The position numbers were made by a program, and so were the translations under genes. A DNA stretch of 59,555 nt from Bacteroidota bacterium (GTDB lineage Bacteria > Bacteroidota > Bacteroidia > Chitinophagales > Chitinophagaceae), in assembly GCA_018267575.1 (NCBI GenBank), contig JAFDYF010000070.1:1-59555 (forward strand), given 5' to 3'. The notes under the pieces are model-generated. The model saw nothing but the letters and a program-made list of their open reading frames with translations, was not told the origin of the DNA and ran no database searches. Shown one piece after another: positions 1 through 7,733 of the stretch; within the stretch, counting starts at the first letter, position 1, and each line of letters opens with the position of its first letter.

Positions 1-185
1 CGCCTCTTTTTGCTACATCAAAATATTTCTCTGACACAGTTTAATTTACAGACCCTTACTGATTTTATACTTCTTCGGAAATAGTTCAAAGAACTAGCAA
101 TTCTATAGTACATTCCATACTTCTTATCTTTCGAAAGCAGATAGTTTCTATATCCCTCATACAAAACGTCAATACAAGAAATCGC

Positions 186-1088
186 TCAGGTTTCCCATTG
201 ATAAACTGCTTTTTTCTTTGCCTTTAAATCAATTTTCATGTGCATATCCTCATAAAGCAAAGAATATTTATAATGAACAGGTATGCAATTAATTTGATTA
301 TTTACTCCAGTCCGAGATATTGTTAGGAAGTGATTAATATCAAGCGTTTCCCAATTATTTGAGCTTGTAGTAGAGAACAAAGAGCCAACGCTAACTTTTT
401 CACTTCTAAGAATATAAAGAAAATATAGCTTGTTGGTGATAAAGCTCATTTTTTCAAGTACGAAAGCAACATTTTCATATCTTTCTACCTGACTAAACTT
501 AAAATGAAAGAATATCAAAGGGTTTCTTTCAAACCATTTCAAATTTCTTGAAACGTAGTAGTGTTTAAATAAGTCTAAGTCAATTTTCTTTCTCCTAGGG
601 AATTTTATTTGTTCAAGATAGTCAGTGATATTAGATACTGTTTTGTCAAATGAGTTAGATTGGGAATTAACTTGAAAGTTGTCATATCGTAAACTAACAT
701 GGTTGCGATTAATTAAGTTACCCAAACCTGCATATTGAAATCCAAAGTCATGAAGTGGAAAAATGACTATTGAATTTTTTGTCAGACCGCTTTTCTCTAT
801 TAGGTCTTCAACATCGCTTATAAAGTTTGCTATTTCAGAATTTTGCAAACAATAAAATATAATATCATCAACTGCTGCTGATGACAAGTAAATATCTTGT
901 GCCTTGTATTTGTTGATTATAAAATTTTTAATGTGAGAAAAATATTCTCCCTCCCTTTCAACTACATCGTCATTTTCTTTTACAACCCAATCGTCAACGC
1001 TGTCGAACTTTTTGAAATAATCTTTTTGTCGACAAAGCCTTTGTATAGAATTGTTTCTTACCTTGATTAGTCGAGAAGATTTTCCCAT
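186..1088 (-). CDS. hypothetical protein (300 aa)
   Basis: I do not recognise a family. The product is a soluble, lysine- and asparagine-rich protein with many aromatic residues, no signal peptide and no membrane segment. The C-terminal third looks beta-rich. The gene is AT-rich compared with the core genes further right, which fits the accessory character of the left end. It lies upstream of an XRE regulator on the same strand, but about 220 bases separate them, so an operon is not evident. The start is the only ATG that gives the full frame; the first residues (MGKSSRLIKV) are basic. It could be a defence or island cargo protein; that is only inference from location. Confidence 0.6.
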   Translation of the reverse strand: MGKSSRLIKVRNNSIQRLCRQKDYFKKFDSVDDWVVKENDDVVEREGEYFSHIKNFIINKYKAQDIYLSSAAVDDIIFYCLQNSEIANFISDVEDLIEKSGLTKNSIVIFPLHDFGFQYAGLGNLINRNHVSLRYDNFQVNSQSNSFDKTVSNITDYLEQIKFPRRKKIDLDLFKHYYVSRNLKWFERNPLIFFHFKFSQVERYENVAFVLEKMSFITNKLYFLYILRSEKVSVGSLFSTTSSNNWETLDINHFLTISRTGVNNQINCIPVHYKYSLLYEDMHMKIDLKAKKKAVYQWET

Positions 1089-1308
1089 TTAGAGGGTCTG
1101 TTTTTGGTGACGCCCAAGGGCCAGGGCTTGGTATGTTGTGGTGGCATTTAAAGCGTTAATCGTAATTAAGTATTTCCGTAAAATTTAATTAAAGCTCTCA
1201 GTTTGCCTTATTTTATTTGTAAAACCCGCTTTGCTCTATGTGTAATTAATCAGTAATTCAGAATATATAAGAAGTGTTTATAAGAATTCAGATAGAGAGG
1301 TATGCAAC

Positions 1309-1719
1309 TTATTTCTTCCCCAACACCCTTTCCAGCGTTGCCATCATTTCATCTTTCTCTTTTAGCATTCGTTCATAAAGTGCAATCTTTTCTTCATGCA
1401 ATTGAACAAGTTTTTCTAGTGGGTTAACATTAATGGTTGGAGTATGACCTGTATTCAGAAATGAACCTTCATTAAAAGTATTGGAGATAATATTAATTGC
1501 TTGTTCCTCATCAAAATTCTGGAAGGCATCAACAGGTATTTTTAAAGCTGAGGACACCTGTTGCAGTATAACAGGCTCAATGCTTTCTTTCTGTTCCAGC
1601 AAGGATATTTTCTTTTGGTTCCAATCGTCGCCAAGCTGTAGGGCCAATCCTTCCTGTTTGATGCCGAGCATCTCCCTAAAACGCTTAATGTTCCTTCCTT
1701 GGTGTATGGTCTTCTCCAT
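1309..1719 (-). CDS. XRE-family helix-turn-helix transcriptional regulator
   Basis: A 136-residue DNA-binding protein. Residues about 8-65 form a Cro/CI-type helix-turn-helix: GRNIKRFREMLGIKQEGLA followed by ISLLEQKESIEP, which matches the recognition-helix region of XRE proteins. The last about 35 residues are a charged, coiled-coil-like helix (LVQLHEEKIALYERMLKEKD) that could dimerise. A second XRE protein of identical length and the same architecture lies at 4588-4998, and the two bracket the island genes. It is divergent from the SWIM-domain gene, and the 134-base gap between them holds a candidate operator. Likely role: local repressor of the island genes (inference). Confidence 0.85.
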   Translation of the reverse strand: MEKTIHQGRNIKRFREMLGIKQEGLALQLGDDWNQKKISLLEQKESIEPVILQQVSSALKIPVDAFQNFDEEQAINIISNTFNEGSFLNTGHTPTINVNPLEKLVQLHEEKIALYERMLKEKDEMMATLERVLGKK

Positions 1720-1765
1720 CTTTGCTGGGTTTTATAGGACAAATATAGGAAAAGGACAAGGGATA

Positions 1766-1798
1766 AAATACCTGCTTTTGTGGTATAAAGTACCGCCC
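1766..1798. promoter_or_regulatory. candidate XRE operator in divergent promoter region
   Basis: The gap between the divergent XRE gene and the SWIM-domain gene contains ATACC at 1768-1772 and GGTAT at 1782-1786, an inverted repeat separated by nine bases, followed by another TACC. The spacing and position fit a small dimeric repressor site controlling both directions. No binding data; this is inference from symmetry and position. Confidence 0.3.
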
Positions 1799-1853
1799 CA
1801 AAACTAGATTATCCTATTGGGGCGGCAGAACTTGGGGTCATTAAAAAAATGTC

Positions 1854-3107
1854 ATGGGCATCAAAAAAAAGGAACCGGGCATCAGTAACCCATCGCTCCG
1901 CAATGCATCCGATTTTTATACCATCCCTCTTGAAGAGGATTATATACTAGCAGAGGAAACATTAGAATCCTCTATCGACATTAAAACATCCAAACAGCCT
2001 GGATGGTTTTACCCCGACCTCAAACTGCTTTCCTTTAAAGAGGACACTGCGGCGATTTTAAACAGCAATGATAAAACATCCTTTACCCTCCATCTAAAGG
2101 TAGAGCCGAGAAAATTGATGGTTTCCTGTACTTGTGGTTTGCAGGTCGAAATGCTCTGCATACATTCATTCAAGGCACTGTCCTTATTGCTTCACTTTGA
2201 TGGGCCTGCCGATTTAAAAAAGTTTATGCCAGGCGGTGCCGCACAAACCGTTTTGGACAACAGTAAATATTTTGAGACAAAAACGGGCTTTCGAAATTTT
2301 TTCAACCCAAAAGCAGCCATGGGGGCGGTGTACGGTATATCAGAGCCATTGGAAGGGTTTAGCATTGAAGATGCGCTGGCCATGCCCGCACCGCTGCCCC
2401 CCAAAAAGCAAATCAAGGATATGGCCATGTGTTATATTATCATGGTTTCAGGAAGAAAGGGGCTTTTGCCTTTCCTGCTTCCCTGCTTGGGCAAATTGAA
2501 CAAGGCAGGTGACCATATTAAAGGCTTCGGCAAATTTTTGAGCGGGATACAAAAGGAACATGATGCATGGCTCACCGAGGAGCAGCGGACATTAAACAGC
2601 CTATGCCTGCAAATTTGGAAACTGGTAGAGAAGCTGCCTAATGAACTGATCCATGAGGATATGCTTTACAACGGAACCGATGATTTGTCCAAGCTGTTGG
2701 ATCTGTGGCATCAGGCATTTCCATTGCTGATGCGGCAACCTGTTTACAAACATTTTTATTATAAACCAAGGCAATTGAAAGGTAGGCCATCAAAGAGGTA
2801 TATGCAAAAGATAAACCTAAAGGATGCGGCTCCCTTGATCCAGTTTAAATTAACGGATAAAGGGGCTTTCAAACAGTTGGAGCTACTGCCACTAATTAAC
2901 GGAAAGGAAATCAGGAACCACAAAATATTTGATAAGTTCTTTATCTATGAAAATGACAATATATACTTATTATCTTCTTTGAGGGATGCAGCCATGGTGG
3001 AATGGATGAAAAAATCGGGGGGAAGAATAACCATTTTTAAAAACCAGTTCACCCAATTTGAGAACAGTTTTTTACAGCCACTGAAAAAATATTATGAGCT
3101 TAGGTAA
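1854..3107 (+). CDS. SWIM zinc-finger protein, stand-alone (SNF2-helicase N-terminal-like)
   Basis: A 417-residue protein with a SWIM zinc finger near the N terminus: C92-x-C94, then C102-x-H104 (SCTCGLQVEMLCIH). In Bacteroidota this module usually sits at the N terminus of large SNF2-family helicases and is thought to bind DNA or protein. The rest resembles the helical and beta region that precedes the ATPase in those helicases: the C-terminal stretch IYLLSSLRDAAMVEWM, then GGRITIFKNQF. No Walker A or DEAH box is present, and the next gene does not supply a helicase core. It is therefore either a truncated helicase that has stabilised as a small gene or an independent SWIM protein. It is the first gene of a rightward run of island genes. 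Confidence 0.75.
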   Translation: MGIKKKEPGISNPSLRNASDFYTIPLEEDYILAEETLESSIDIKTSKQPGWFYPDLKLLSFKEDTAAILNSNDKTSFTLHLKVEPRKLMVSCTCGLQVEMLCIHSFKALSLLLHFDGPADLKKFMPGGAAQTVLDNSKYFETKTGFRNFFNPKAAMGAVYGISEPLEGFSIEDALAMPAPLPPKKQIKDMAMCYIIMVSGRKGLLPFLLPCLGKLNKAGDHIKGFGKFLSGIQKEHDAWLTEEQRTLNSLCLQIWKLVEKLPNELIHEDMLYNGTDDLSKLLDLWHQAFPLLMRQPVYKHFYYKPRQLKGRPSKRYMQKINLKDAAPLIQFKLTDKGAFKQLELLPLINGKEIRNHKIFDKFFIYENDNIYLLSSLRDAAMVEWMKKSGGRITIFKNQFTQFENSFLQPLKKYYELR

Positions 3108-3208
3108 TAAGCAACAAAACAATGACTGATTCCTCCCTATTTCTATTTTGGAAAAAAAGCAAAACGAACTACTAAATAAACCCCATTGCTCATAAAAAAA
3201 TAGGACTT

Positions 3209-3808
3209 ATGAAAAAGGAAATAAAGACAAAAGACCCATTTGATACTGAAAGTTCCTTCTTTAAAATCATGGATGACCCCTATATGGTATTTTCAGAATT
3301 ATTCACGGTTGCCGACATTTCCCACTTCAGAAAAACAATAAAAAAATTAGTTCTTTTTGCTGGGATAAATAAAGTATATAAGATTGAAGCTCCTCGTGAT
3401 TTCTTGTACGACTTAAGATTGCTCAACTCTGTATTAAAGGCAGCGCATTACCTACGGGAAATCAAAAAAAGTCCCATTGAAGTTTTGGAATCGGATCTAT
3501 TCAACAAAAAATATTATTGTCGTAATATGGAGCATTCAGAAGAGTGGGAAGAATTTCCCAGATACCTTTCAAAAAAGGAATATTGCAACCCCTATTTGGT
3601 TTTTAAAAGAATGTTCAAGTACCAAGACTTGGATCAATGGATTGTGGATCTCACTGAACTAGGCGAATATGCAATGTCCACAGATAGGGTGGAGCCTGGT
3701 TTGGATATGATCTCCATTCATTCCTATTTGAGCAAAATGGTGGAAGCCGCCCATATTATAGATGTGCGCGAAGTGACCCATGTAGACGGCCGTCTTAAGA
3801 ACCGCTAA
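3209..3808 (+). CDS. hypothetical protein with internal tandem duplication (199 aa)
   Basis: A soluble, mostly helical protein. Two copies of a domain of about 65 residues can be seen. The first begins near residue 27 with DPYMVFSELF and ends with LNSVLKAAHYLREI. The second begins near residue 127 with NPYLVFKRMF and ends with LSKMVEAAHIIDVREV. Shared features are PYxVFxxxF, an aspartate-containing second helix, and a closing KxxEAAH/LKAAH helix. The gene is 34 bases upstream of a nucleotidyltransferase-like gene on the same strand, so the two probably form a pair. I do not know a proven function. A helical HEPN-like partner of the downstream protein is a possibility only. Confidence 0.65.
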   Translation: MKKEIKTKDPFDTESSFFKIMDDPYMVFSELFTVADISHFRKTIKKLVLFAGINKVYKIEAPRDFLYDLRLLNSVLKAAHYLREIKKSPIEVLESDLFNKKYYCRNMEHSEEWEEFPRYLSKKEYCNPYLVFKRMFKYQDLDQWIVDLTELGEYAMSTDRVEPGLDMISIHSYLSKMVEAAHIIDVREVTHVDGRLKNR

Positions 3809-3842
3809 TAATTTATTATTCTCAACTCCAAAACTTTCCAAC

Positions 3843-4484
3843 ATGAACATGACAAATTACATAGGCCAATTAAATGGCAAAGAACAGAACGCTTTTTATT
3901 GCATCCGGAAAATGATATTGGCTGATCTACAGCCCCTGATCATGTACTGCTATGGGTGCGAAACGTCTGTGCGTACCAAGCGGTCTTGTTTTATTTTTAA
4001 GCAGTTTGAGGAGGAAAGGCATTTTTCCTGCGACCTCTTACTGATCATGCCAGAAGGCAAAATGGTCGATGATGAAAAAAAGAAAGAAGTGCAAGAATCG
4101 GTTGCTCATTTAGGTAAGCTGAACCTGCTAGTAAACCCACTGGACTTTTTCAAGCAGCAACTAAAGGTGGGCAACCTGTTTTTTTCATGGGTGCAAAAAA
4201 ATGCCACCGTGTTATTTGAAAAAGATGCGGCAGCACAAAGCCTTCCACCTGCTATCGGTAAAGAATATAAAAAACAGGCAGAGGCTTTTTATGCAAAAGA
4301 CCCGGCAATGGTTACCTACTTGGAGACCAAGTTGGTTCCAATGGTAAAAGAAGAAGCTCCAAAAAGTAATAATCCTCAAACTCAGCCATTGGAAATCAAG
4401 ATCACACTGAATGCTGGGAATGGGTGGTATGCAACCAATACAAACATTACCGCTGAAGGGTCAGGATCTATTGCTCATAATTAA
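3843..4484 (+). CDS. nucleotidyltransferase-fold-like protein (213 aa)
   Basis: The first 110 residues resemble the degenerate nucleotidyltransferase-like domain found in Bacteroidota accessory proteins: a predicted strand IMYCYGCETS, a second strand HFSCDLLLIMPEG at the place where catalytic acids usually lie, and a late hydrophobic segment NLFFSWVQKNATVLFE. The canonical GSxxxGxxxxxSDxD signature is not intact (YGCETSVRTKRSC, then SCDLLLI), so catalytic competence is doubtful. The C-terminal 70 residues are low-complexity and end in a Gly/Asn-rich tail. It follows the duplicated helical gene by 34 bases and precedes the second XRE regulator, suggesting one functional unit. The family assignment is from fold pattern only. 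Confidence 0.5.
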   Translation: MNMTNYIGQLNGKEQNAFYCIRKMILADLQPLIMYCYGCETSVRTKRSCFIFKQFEEERHFSCDLLLIMPEGKMVDDEKKKEVQESVAHLGKLNLLVNPLDFFKQQLKVGNLFFSWVQKNATVLFEKDAAAQSLPPAIGKEYKKQAEAFYAKDPAMVTYLETKLVPMVKEEAPKSNNPQTQPLEIKITLNAGNGWYATNTNITAEGSGSIAHN

Positions 4485-4587
4485 TAGTGGCTTCTTTCCA
4501 ATGTTTCAAACTTTGGAAAAGGTTTGTTCCGAACACATGATAGAATGCGAAGAGTTTAAAAGCAAACTTTAGTATAAATATATTTTT

Positions 4588-4998
4588 ATGAGGAAGGAAG
4601 AAAAAATGGATGAATTACCAAGATTCAATTTATTGGACAATGACATAGTTGGAAGGAATCTGTATAAGATCCGTAAGATCAGGGAGAAAAAAATTGGTGA
4701 AGTTGCCCAGTTTGTTGGTATGGGTGAAGCCGCATATACCAAATATGAAAGGGGAGAAACTAAGATAACTATTGACCTTATCCGAAAACTGGGGGAATTT
4801 TATAAAATTGATCCTTTGTTATTACTTTCTTCGGTAGCTTCTCATTTGTTTGAAAATAATAATGGAGCTTCCTTTGTTAGGACGAATATTGATCCCGATA
4901 TGAATGTAGATTTAACCCAAAAGATTCTCCAACTAATGGAAACTGTATTGCGTCTCGATGAACGGATAATAACCATGAAAGAAAACAAAGAAATATAA
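4588..4998 (+). CDS. XRE-family helix-turn-helix transcriptional regulator
   Basis: A 136-residue regulator. The helix-turn-helix spans about residues 22-80 (VGRNLYKIRKIREKKIGEVA, then YTKYERGETKITIDLIRKL), followed by a C-terminal helical tail with heptad-like leucines (KILQLMETVLRLDERI). An alternative start at 4606 is preceded by a purine-rich GGAAGGAAG that could act as a Shine-Dalgarno sequence, which would shorten the protein by six residues. It has the same length and plan as the XRE protein at 1309-1719, but the sequences differ enough that they are not recent duplicates. Confidence 0.85.
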   Translation: MRKEEKMDELPRFNLLDNDIVGRNLYKIRKIREKKIGEVAQFVGMGEAAYTKYERGETKITIDLIRKLGEFYKIDPLLLLSSVASHLFENNNGASFVRTNIDPDMNVDLTQKILQLMETVLRLDERIITMKENKEI

Positions 4999-5363
4999 GG
5001 TTTTAGAATTTGCCAAGTTCTCAGGCGAGTCTCCGCCACACGAACTCGCATTGCTAGGGATTATTGCGGGACTCGTCAAAGAAGCAACTTTTTAAAAGTC
5101 ATTGTTTAATATAATAAAGACATTCACCTTCGGATAGTCATTGACCGCTAGCAATGCCCCCCGATTTTCCTAAGCTCAGATTGTACTGGGCTTTTTGGGG
5201 TTAAGTTCTCAGGCTCGGTGGCCTATCTGTAGCATGGAGAGCCCTTTTCACGATTCACCACTTTATTTCTACCAACTTGGTACCAGCTTGGTAACCCTTA
5301 TCAAAAATCATTGCCAGTTTTGCATTTGTAATCGTTTCACTCGCATCCCTTACATATAAATTT
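4999..5363. other. gene-free stretch with direct repeat and terminator
   Basis: No convincing gene. It contains a 12-base direct repeat AAGTTCTCAGGC at 5015-5026 and 5203-5214, and a terminator-like hairpin listed separately. It links the last island gene to the 11-bp repeat array. Confidence 0.5.
5172..5196 (+). terminator. rho-independent terminator candidate
   Basis: An 8-bp stem AAGCTCAG / CTGGGCTT (one G-T wobble) with a six-base loop and a short T run. It lies downstream of the XRE gene at 4588-4998 and would end that rightward transcript. Confidence 0.5.
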
Positions 5364-5451
5364 TTGAAAATGCAAAACAACCATCACCGTAAACCCCGCA
5401 ATGGTTACCCAAACTGCATTGTCCCCTATCTGATTAAAAAACCCCTTTTTG

Positions 5452-5572
5452 CCGTATGCCCGCCGTATCAGCGCCGTATCATTGCCGTATCGTTGCCGTA
5501 TAAAGTCCGTATCAACTCCCCATCACACCCGTATCAAACACGTATCACACCCGTATCATCGCCGTATACGAA
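5452..5572. repeat. phased 11-bp tandem repeat array (about 11 units)
   Basis: The core CCGTAT recurs at 5452, 5463, 5474, 5485, 5496, 5507, 5529, 5551 and 5562, with variant units at 5518 (CCCCAT) and 5540 (ACGTAT). Spacing is exactly 11 bases throughout. Consensus is CCGTATCA followed by three variable bases. The constant core with variable spacer bases, and a spacing close to one helical turn, put every core on the same face of the DNA, as in iterons or a cooperative binding array. Because 11 is not a multiple of three, each reading frame yields an 11-residue peptide repeat (RIxxVSxPYxx), which explains the small open frames here. Confidence 0.85.
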
Positions 5573-5614
5573 ACCTCTGGCGAGATATGCGGCCTGAGTA
5601 TGGAGGCTTGGCTC

Positions 5615-5642
5615 ATCTGTGCAATGGTTGTTGGGCACAGAT
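5615..5642. repeat. 8-bp perfect inverted repeat
   Basis: ATCTGTGC at 5615-5622 pairs with GCACAGAT at 5635-5642 across a 12-base loop. It lies just after the 11-bp array. No T tract follows, so it is more likely a protein site or cruciform than a terminator. Confidence 0.5.
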
Positions 5643-5778
5643 ACCCATCTGCAACTAGCTCGGCCACATATCTTGGTCAGTGAGGGAACCATGCTGGGCT
5701 TTCCATGTTGTAGGGATCAAACAATTTAAATTTCATCCATATATGGCAGACCTAAACGGCCTCCTGCCTCTATCGTAA

Positions 5779-5817
5779 ATACATGAATCATGTATTGTTT
5801 ATGTATGATTCATGTAT
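5779..5817. repeat. 13-bp perfect inverted repeat with inner palindrome
   Basis: ATACATGAATCAT at 5779-5791 is the exact reverse complement of ATGATTCATGTAT at 5805-5817, with a 13-base spacer. The left arm is itself part of the palindrome ATACATGA-A-TCATGTAT. Such nested symmetry suggests a site for a dimeric or tetrameric protein, for example an integration or transfer accessory site; function is not known. Confidence 0.6.
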
Positions 5818-6026
5818 GAGTAGTGCATGAAAAGCTACCCATAGCTATCTTTAGCGTGACAGTTTGCCAAGAAATTTACTTTACCTAAAAAGAAAAGGGA
5901 ACTAAACGAGTTTACATTTTGGAATGGCTGATGTCTCAAATTGGAGCAAATTGCTTTTTGCGATAACCATTTATTTACTCACAGGCATCCAATCACTTGC
6001 CGCTATAACTATTTGGGAAGAAGGGG

Positions 6027-6098
6027 TGGCCTCGCCAGGAATCGAACCTGGATCTGGAGCTTCGGAAACTCTTATACTATCCATTGTACTACGAGGCC
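6027..6098 (-). tRNA. tRNA-Arg (anticodon CCG)
   Basis: The reverse complement folds as a cloverleaf. The acceptor stem is GGCCTCG with CGAGGCC and discriminator A, the D-arm is GTAC/GTAT, and the anticodon loop is TTCCGAA with anticodon CCG. The variable loop is AGAT, and the T-arm is CCAGG TTCGATT CCTGG. The anticodon stem has four of five pairs. The 3' CCA is not encoded, as often in Bacteroidota. The 3' end points toward the accessory island on the left, the usual geometry for tRNA-integrated elements. Confidence 0.95.
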
Positions 6099-6150
6099 GG
6101 GGGAAATGGCTGCAAATGTAATAAACAATACCTAATTGCTCTCATAGCAC

Positions 6151-6158
6151 TATCTTTG
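6151..6158 (+). promoter_or_regulatory. Bacteroidota -7 promoter element (TATCTTTG)
   Basis: A perfect match to the TAnnTTTG -7 element, 21 bases upstream of the TPR gene start. No clear -33 TTTG was found at the usual spacing. Confidence 0.45.
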
Positions 6159-6178
6159 CAATCCCGAAAAATACGGTT

Positions 6179-6829
6179 ATGAAGTTTTACAGTCTGCTTA
6201 TTAAATATCGCCTTCCCATAGCTATCACTTTTCTGGTCATTGCGATAGCCACCAATATCTATTCTGGTTTCTGGCCCGCCTTTCTGCCCTACTTGGTAGC
6301 GGCCGTGCTCATTTTTGGTTATTTCTTTTTTGGGCCCCTGCGGCTGATCCAGGAATACATGGAAAACGGCGATACCGAAGGCGCCGAGAAGGTTTTGAAC
6401 ACCATTAAATTCCCAAACCTTTTATATAAGCCCATCCGCTCGGTATATTTTACTTTGAAGGGTAATCTCGCCATGATGAAACAGGATTTCGATGGCGCAG
6501 AAAAAAACATGAAAAAAGGGCTTGACCTAGGTATGCCGATGAAAGAGGCCGAAGGTGCCAGCCTATTGCAAATGGGTTTGCTCCATATGCAGAAAAACGA
6601 CCTGAAACAAGGTGAAAGCTATATCCGGCAAGCATTGAGAAAGGGCTTGCCCGATAAAGAAAACCAAGCGGCAGCCTATCTGCAATTATGTTCTATCATG
6701 ATGACGAAAAGGGAATTCCGTGCTTCCAAAGATTTTTTTAGAAAGGCCAAGGCCCTAAAGCCAACCACCCCGCAGATTGTTGACCAGATCAAACAAATCG
6801 AGAAATATATATCGAGGATGCCGGGATAA
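6179..6829 (+). CDS. membrane-anchored tetratricopeptide repeat protein
   Basis: A 216-residue protein. Two N-terminal membrane helices (about residues 12-32 and 34-53) form a hairpin and are followed by three to four TPR-like helix pairs, for example LKGNLAMMKQDFDGAEKNMK, LQMGLLHMQKNDLKQGESYI and YLQLCSIMMTKREFRASKDF. TPR units usually scaffold protein contacts; the domain would face the cytoplasm or periplasm depending on hairpin topology. It stands alone between the tRNA and a convergent two-component cluster. A specific partner cannot be named. Confidence 0.8.
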   Translation: MKFYSLLIKYRLPIAITFLVIAIATNIYSGFWPAFLPYLVAAVLIFGYFFFGPLRLIQEYMENGDTEGAEKVLNTIKFPNLLYKPIRSVYFTLKGNLAMMKQDFDGAEKNMKKGLDLGMPMKEAEGASLLQMGLLHMQKNDLKQGESYIRQALRKGLPDKENQAAAYLQLCSIMMTKREFRASKDFFRKAKALKPTTPQIVDQIKQIEKYISRMPG

Positions 6830-6867
6830 CTGGAATGGATTGTATTATGTAATAATCCTTGGGAAGT

Positions 6868-7689
6868 TTATTGCAGCTCCACTTGTAGTTGCTTCATGCA
6901 ATCCGCAATCACCATTTCAATTTTCTGTATCAGAAAAGGCATTTCCTTCAACTCCTTATTTTGCTTTGCATTCTGTTCCACCGTGCGGATATCTTCATGA
7001 AGGGATTTAATGCCCATGGAGTCGATGGTGGATTTTAGTTTGTGTGCCACTTTGGCCACTTCGGCCCAATGCTCTATTTCCATATGCTTTCGCAGTTCCA
7101 CCACATTTTGGGGCACCGTTTCCATAAACAACGAAACCATTTTCTTGATGAAGGCCTGGTCCCCACCTGAAACAGAAACCACCATCTTGAGGTCGTAGAG
7201 TTTTTCGCCTGATTCGATGCCACCCCCTTTTTGATCCTGATCGGTATCATCGGAACCAGGCATTGGGTCATTGCCAGAAATATGCTTATAAATAATGCTG
7301 AAAAGCATCGACTCTTCAAATGGCTTGCCGATGCAATCATTCATACCGGTGCTCAGATATTTTTCCTTATCACCTCTCAGCACATTGGAGGTTAATGCAA
7401 TAATGGGCACATTGGATTTGATCGGGTCGGGCAATGCCCTGATCTGTCGGGTAGCCGCGAGCCCATCTAGTTCGGGCATTTGCACATCCATCAATACGCA
7501 ATCAAAAAACTGCTGCTGGAGCAGATCCAGCACTTCCTTTCCATTATTGGCCACACTCACCTTACAGCCCCAGGTTTCCAGAATATGTTTGGCAATAAAC
7601 TGGTTCAATGGTAAATCATCTGCCAATAGAATTTTCTTGTTACGAAGAATCGTAAAGTCAAGTTTATTGGCCAATTCATTTTCTGTCAT
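6868..7689 (-). CDS. response regulator with C-terminal HPt domain
   Basis: A 273-residue phosphorelay protein. The receiver domain (about 20-135) has the acidic pair in LLADD, the phospho-acceptor D68 in CVLMDVQMPELDG, the switch Thr/Ser in ALTSN and the conserved Lys in IGKP. An Asp/Gly-rich linker leads to an HPt domain (about 165-270) with the phosphorylatable H216 in VAKVAHKLKSTIDSMG. There is no DNA-binding output, so it passes phosphate onward. It follows the sigma-54 response regulator by 44 bases on the same strand and probably shares its transcript. The cognate kinase is not adjacent. Confidence 0.9.
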   Translation of the reverse strand: MTENELANKLDFTILRNKKILLADDLPLNQFIAKHILETWGCKVSVANNGKEVLDLLQQQFFDCVLMDVQMPELDGLAATRQIRALPDPIKSNVPIIALTSNVLRGDKEKYLSTGMNDCIGKPFEESMLFSIIYKHISGNDPMPGSDDTDQDQKGGGIESGEKLYDLKMVVSVSGGDQAFIKKMVSLFMETVPQNVVELRKHMEIEHWAEVAKVAHKLKSTIDSMGIKSLHEDIRTVEQNAKQNKELKEMPFLIQKIEMVIADCMKQLQVELQ

Positions 7690-7733
7690 ATACAGTTTGT
7701 AACAGTAATTGTAAAATTTGATGCGTATCCCTT

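Larger units (their letters stand above)
5598..6026. other. gene-free stretch with inverted repeats next to tRNA-Arg
   Basis: No convincing gene. It carries two inverted repeats (listed separately) and AT-rich DNA up to the tRNA-Arg 3' end. This is the expected position of an island boundary for an element integrated at a tRNA 3' end, but no integrase and no second att copy were found. Confidence 0.5.

Noticed and set aside
5452..5572. CRISPR array
   Set aside because: Units are 11 bases with 3-base variable parts, far too short for CRISPR repeats and spacers, and no cas gene is present.
5364..5658. Small frames over the 11-bp array (77 and 69 codons)
   Set aside because: Their peptide repeats are the direct consequence of an 11-base tandem repeat read in any frame; nothing supports translation.
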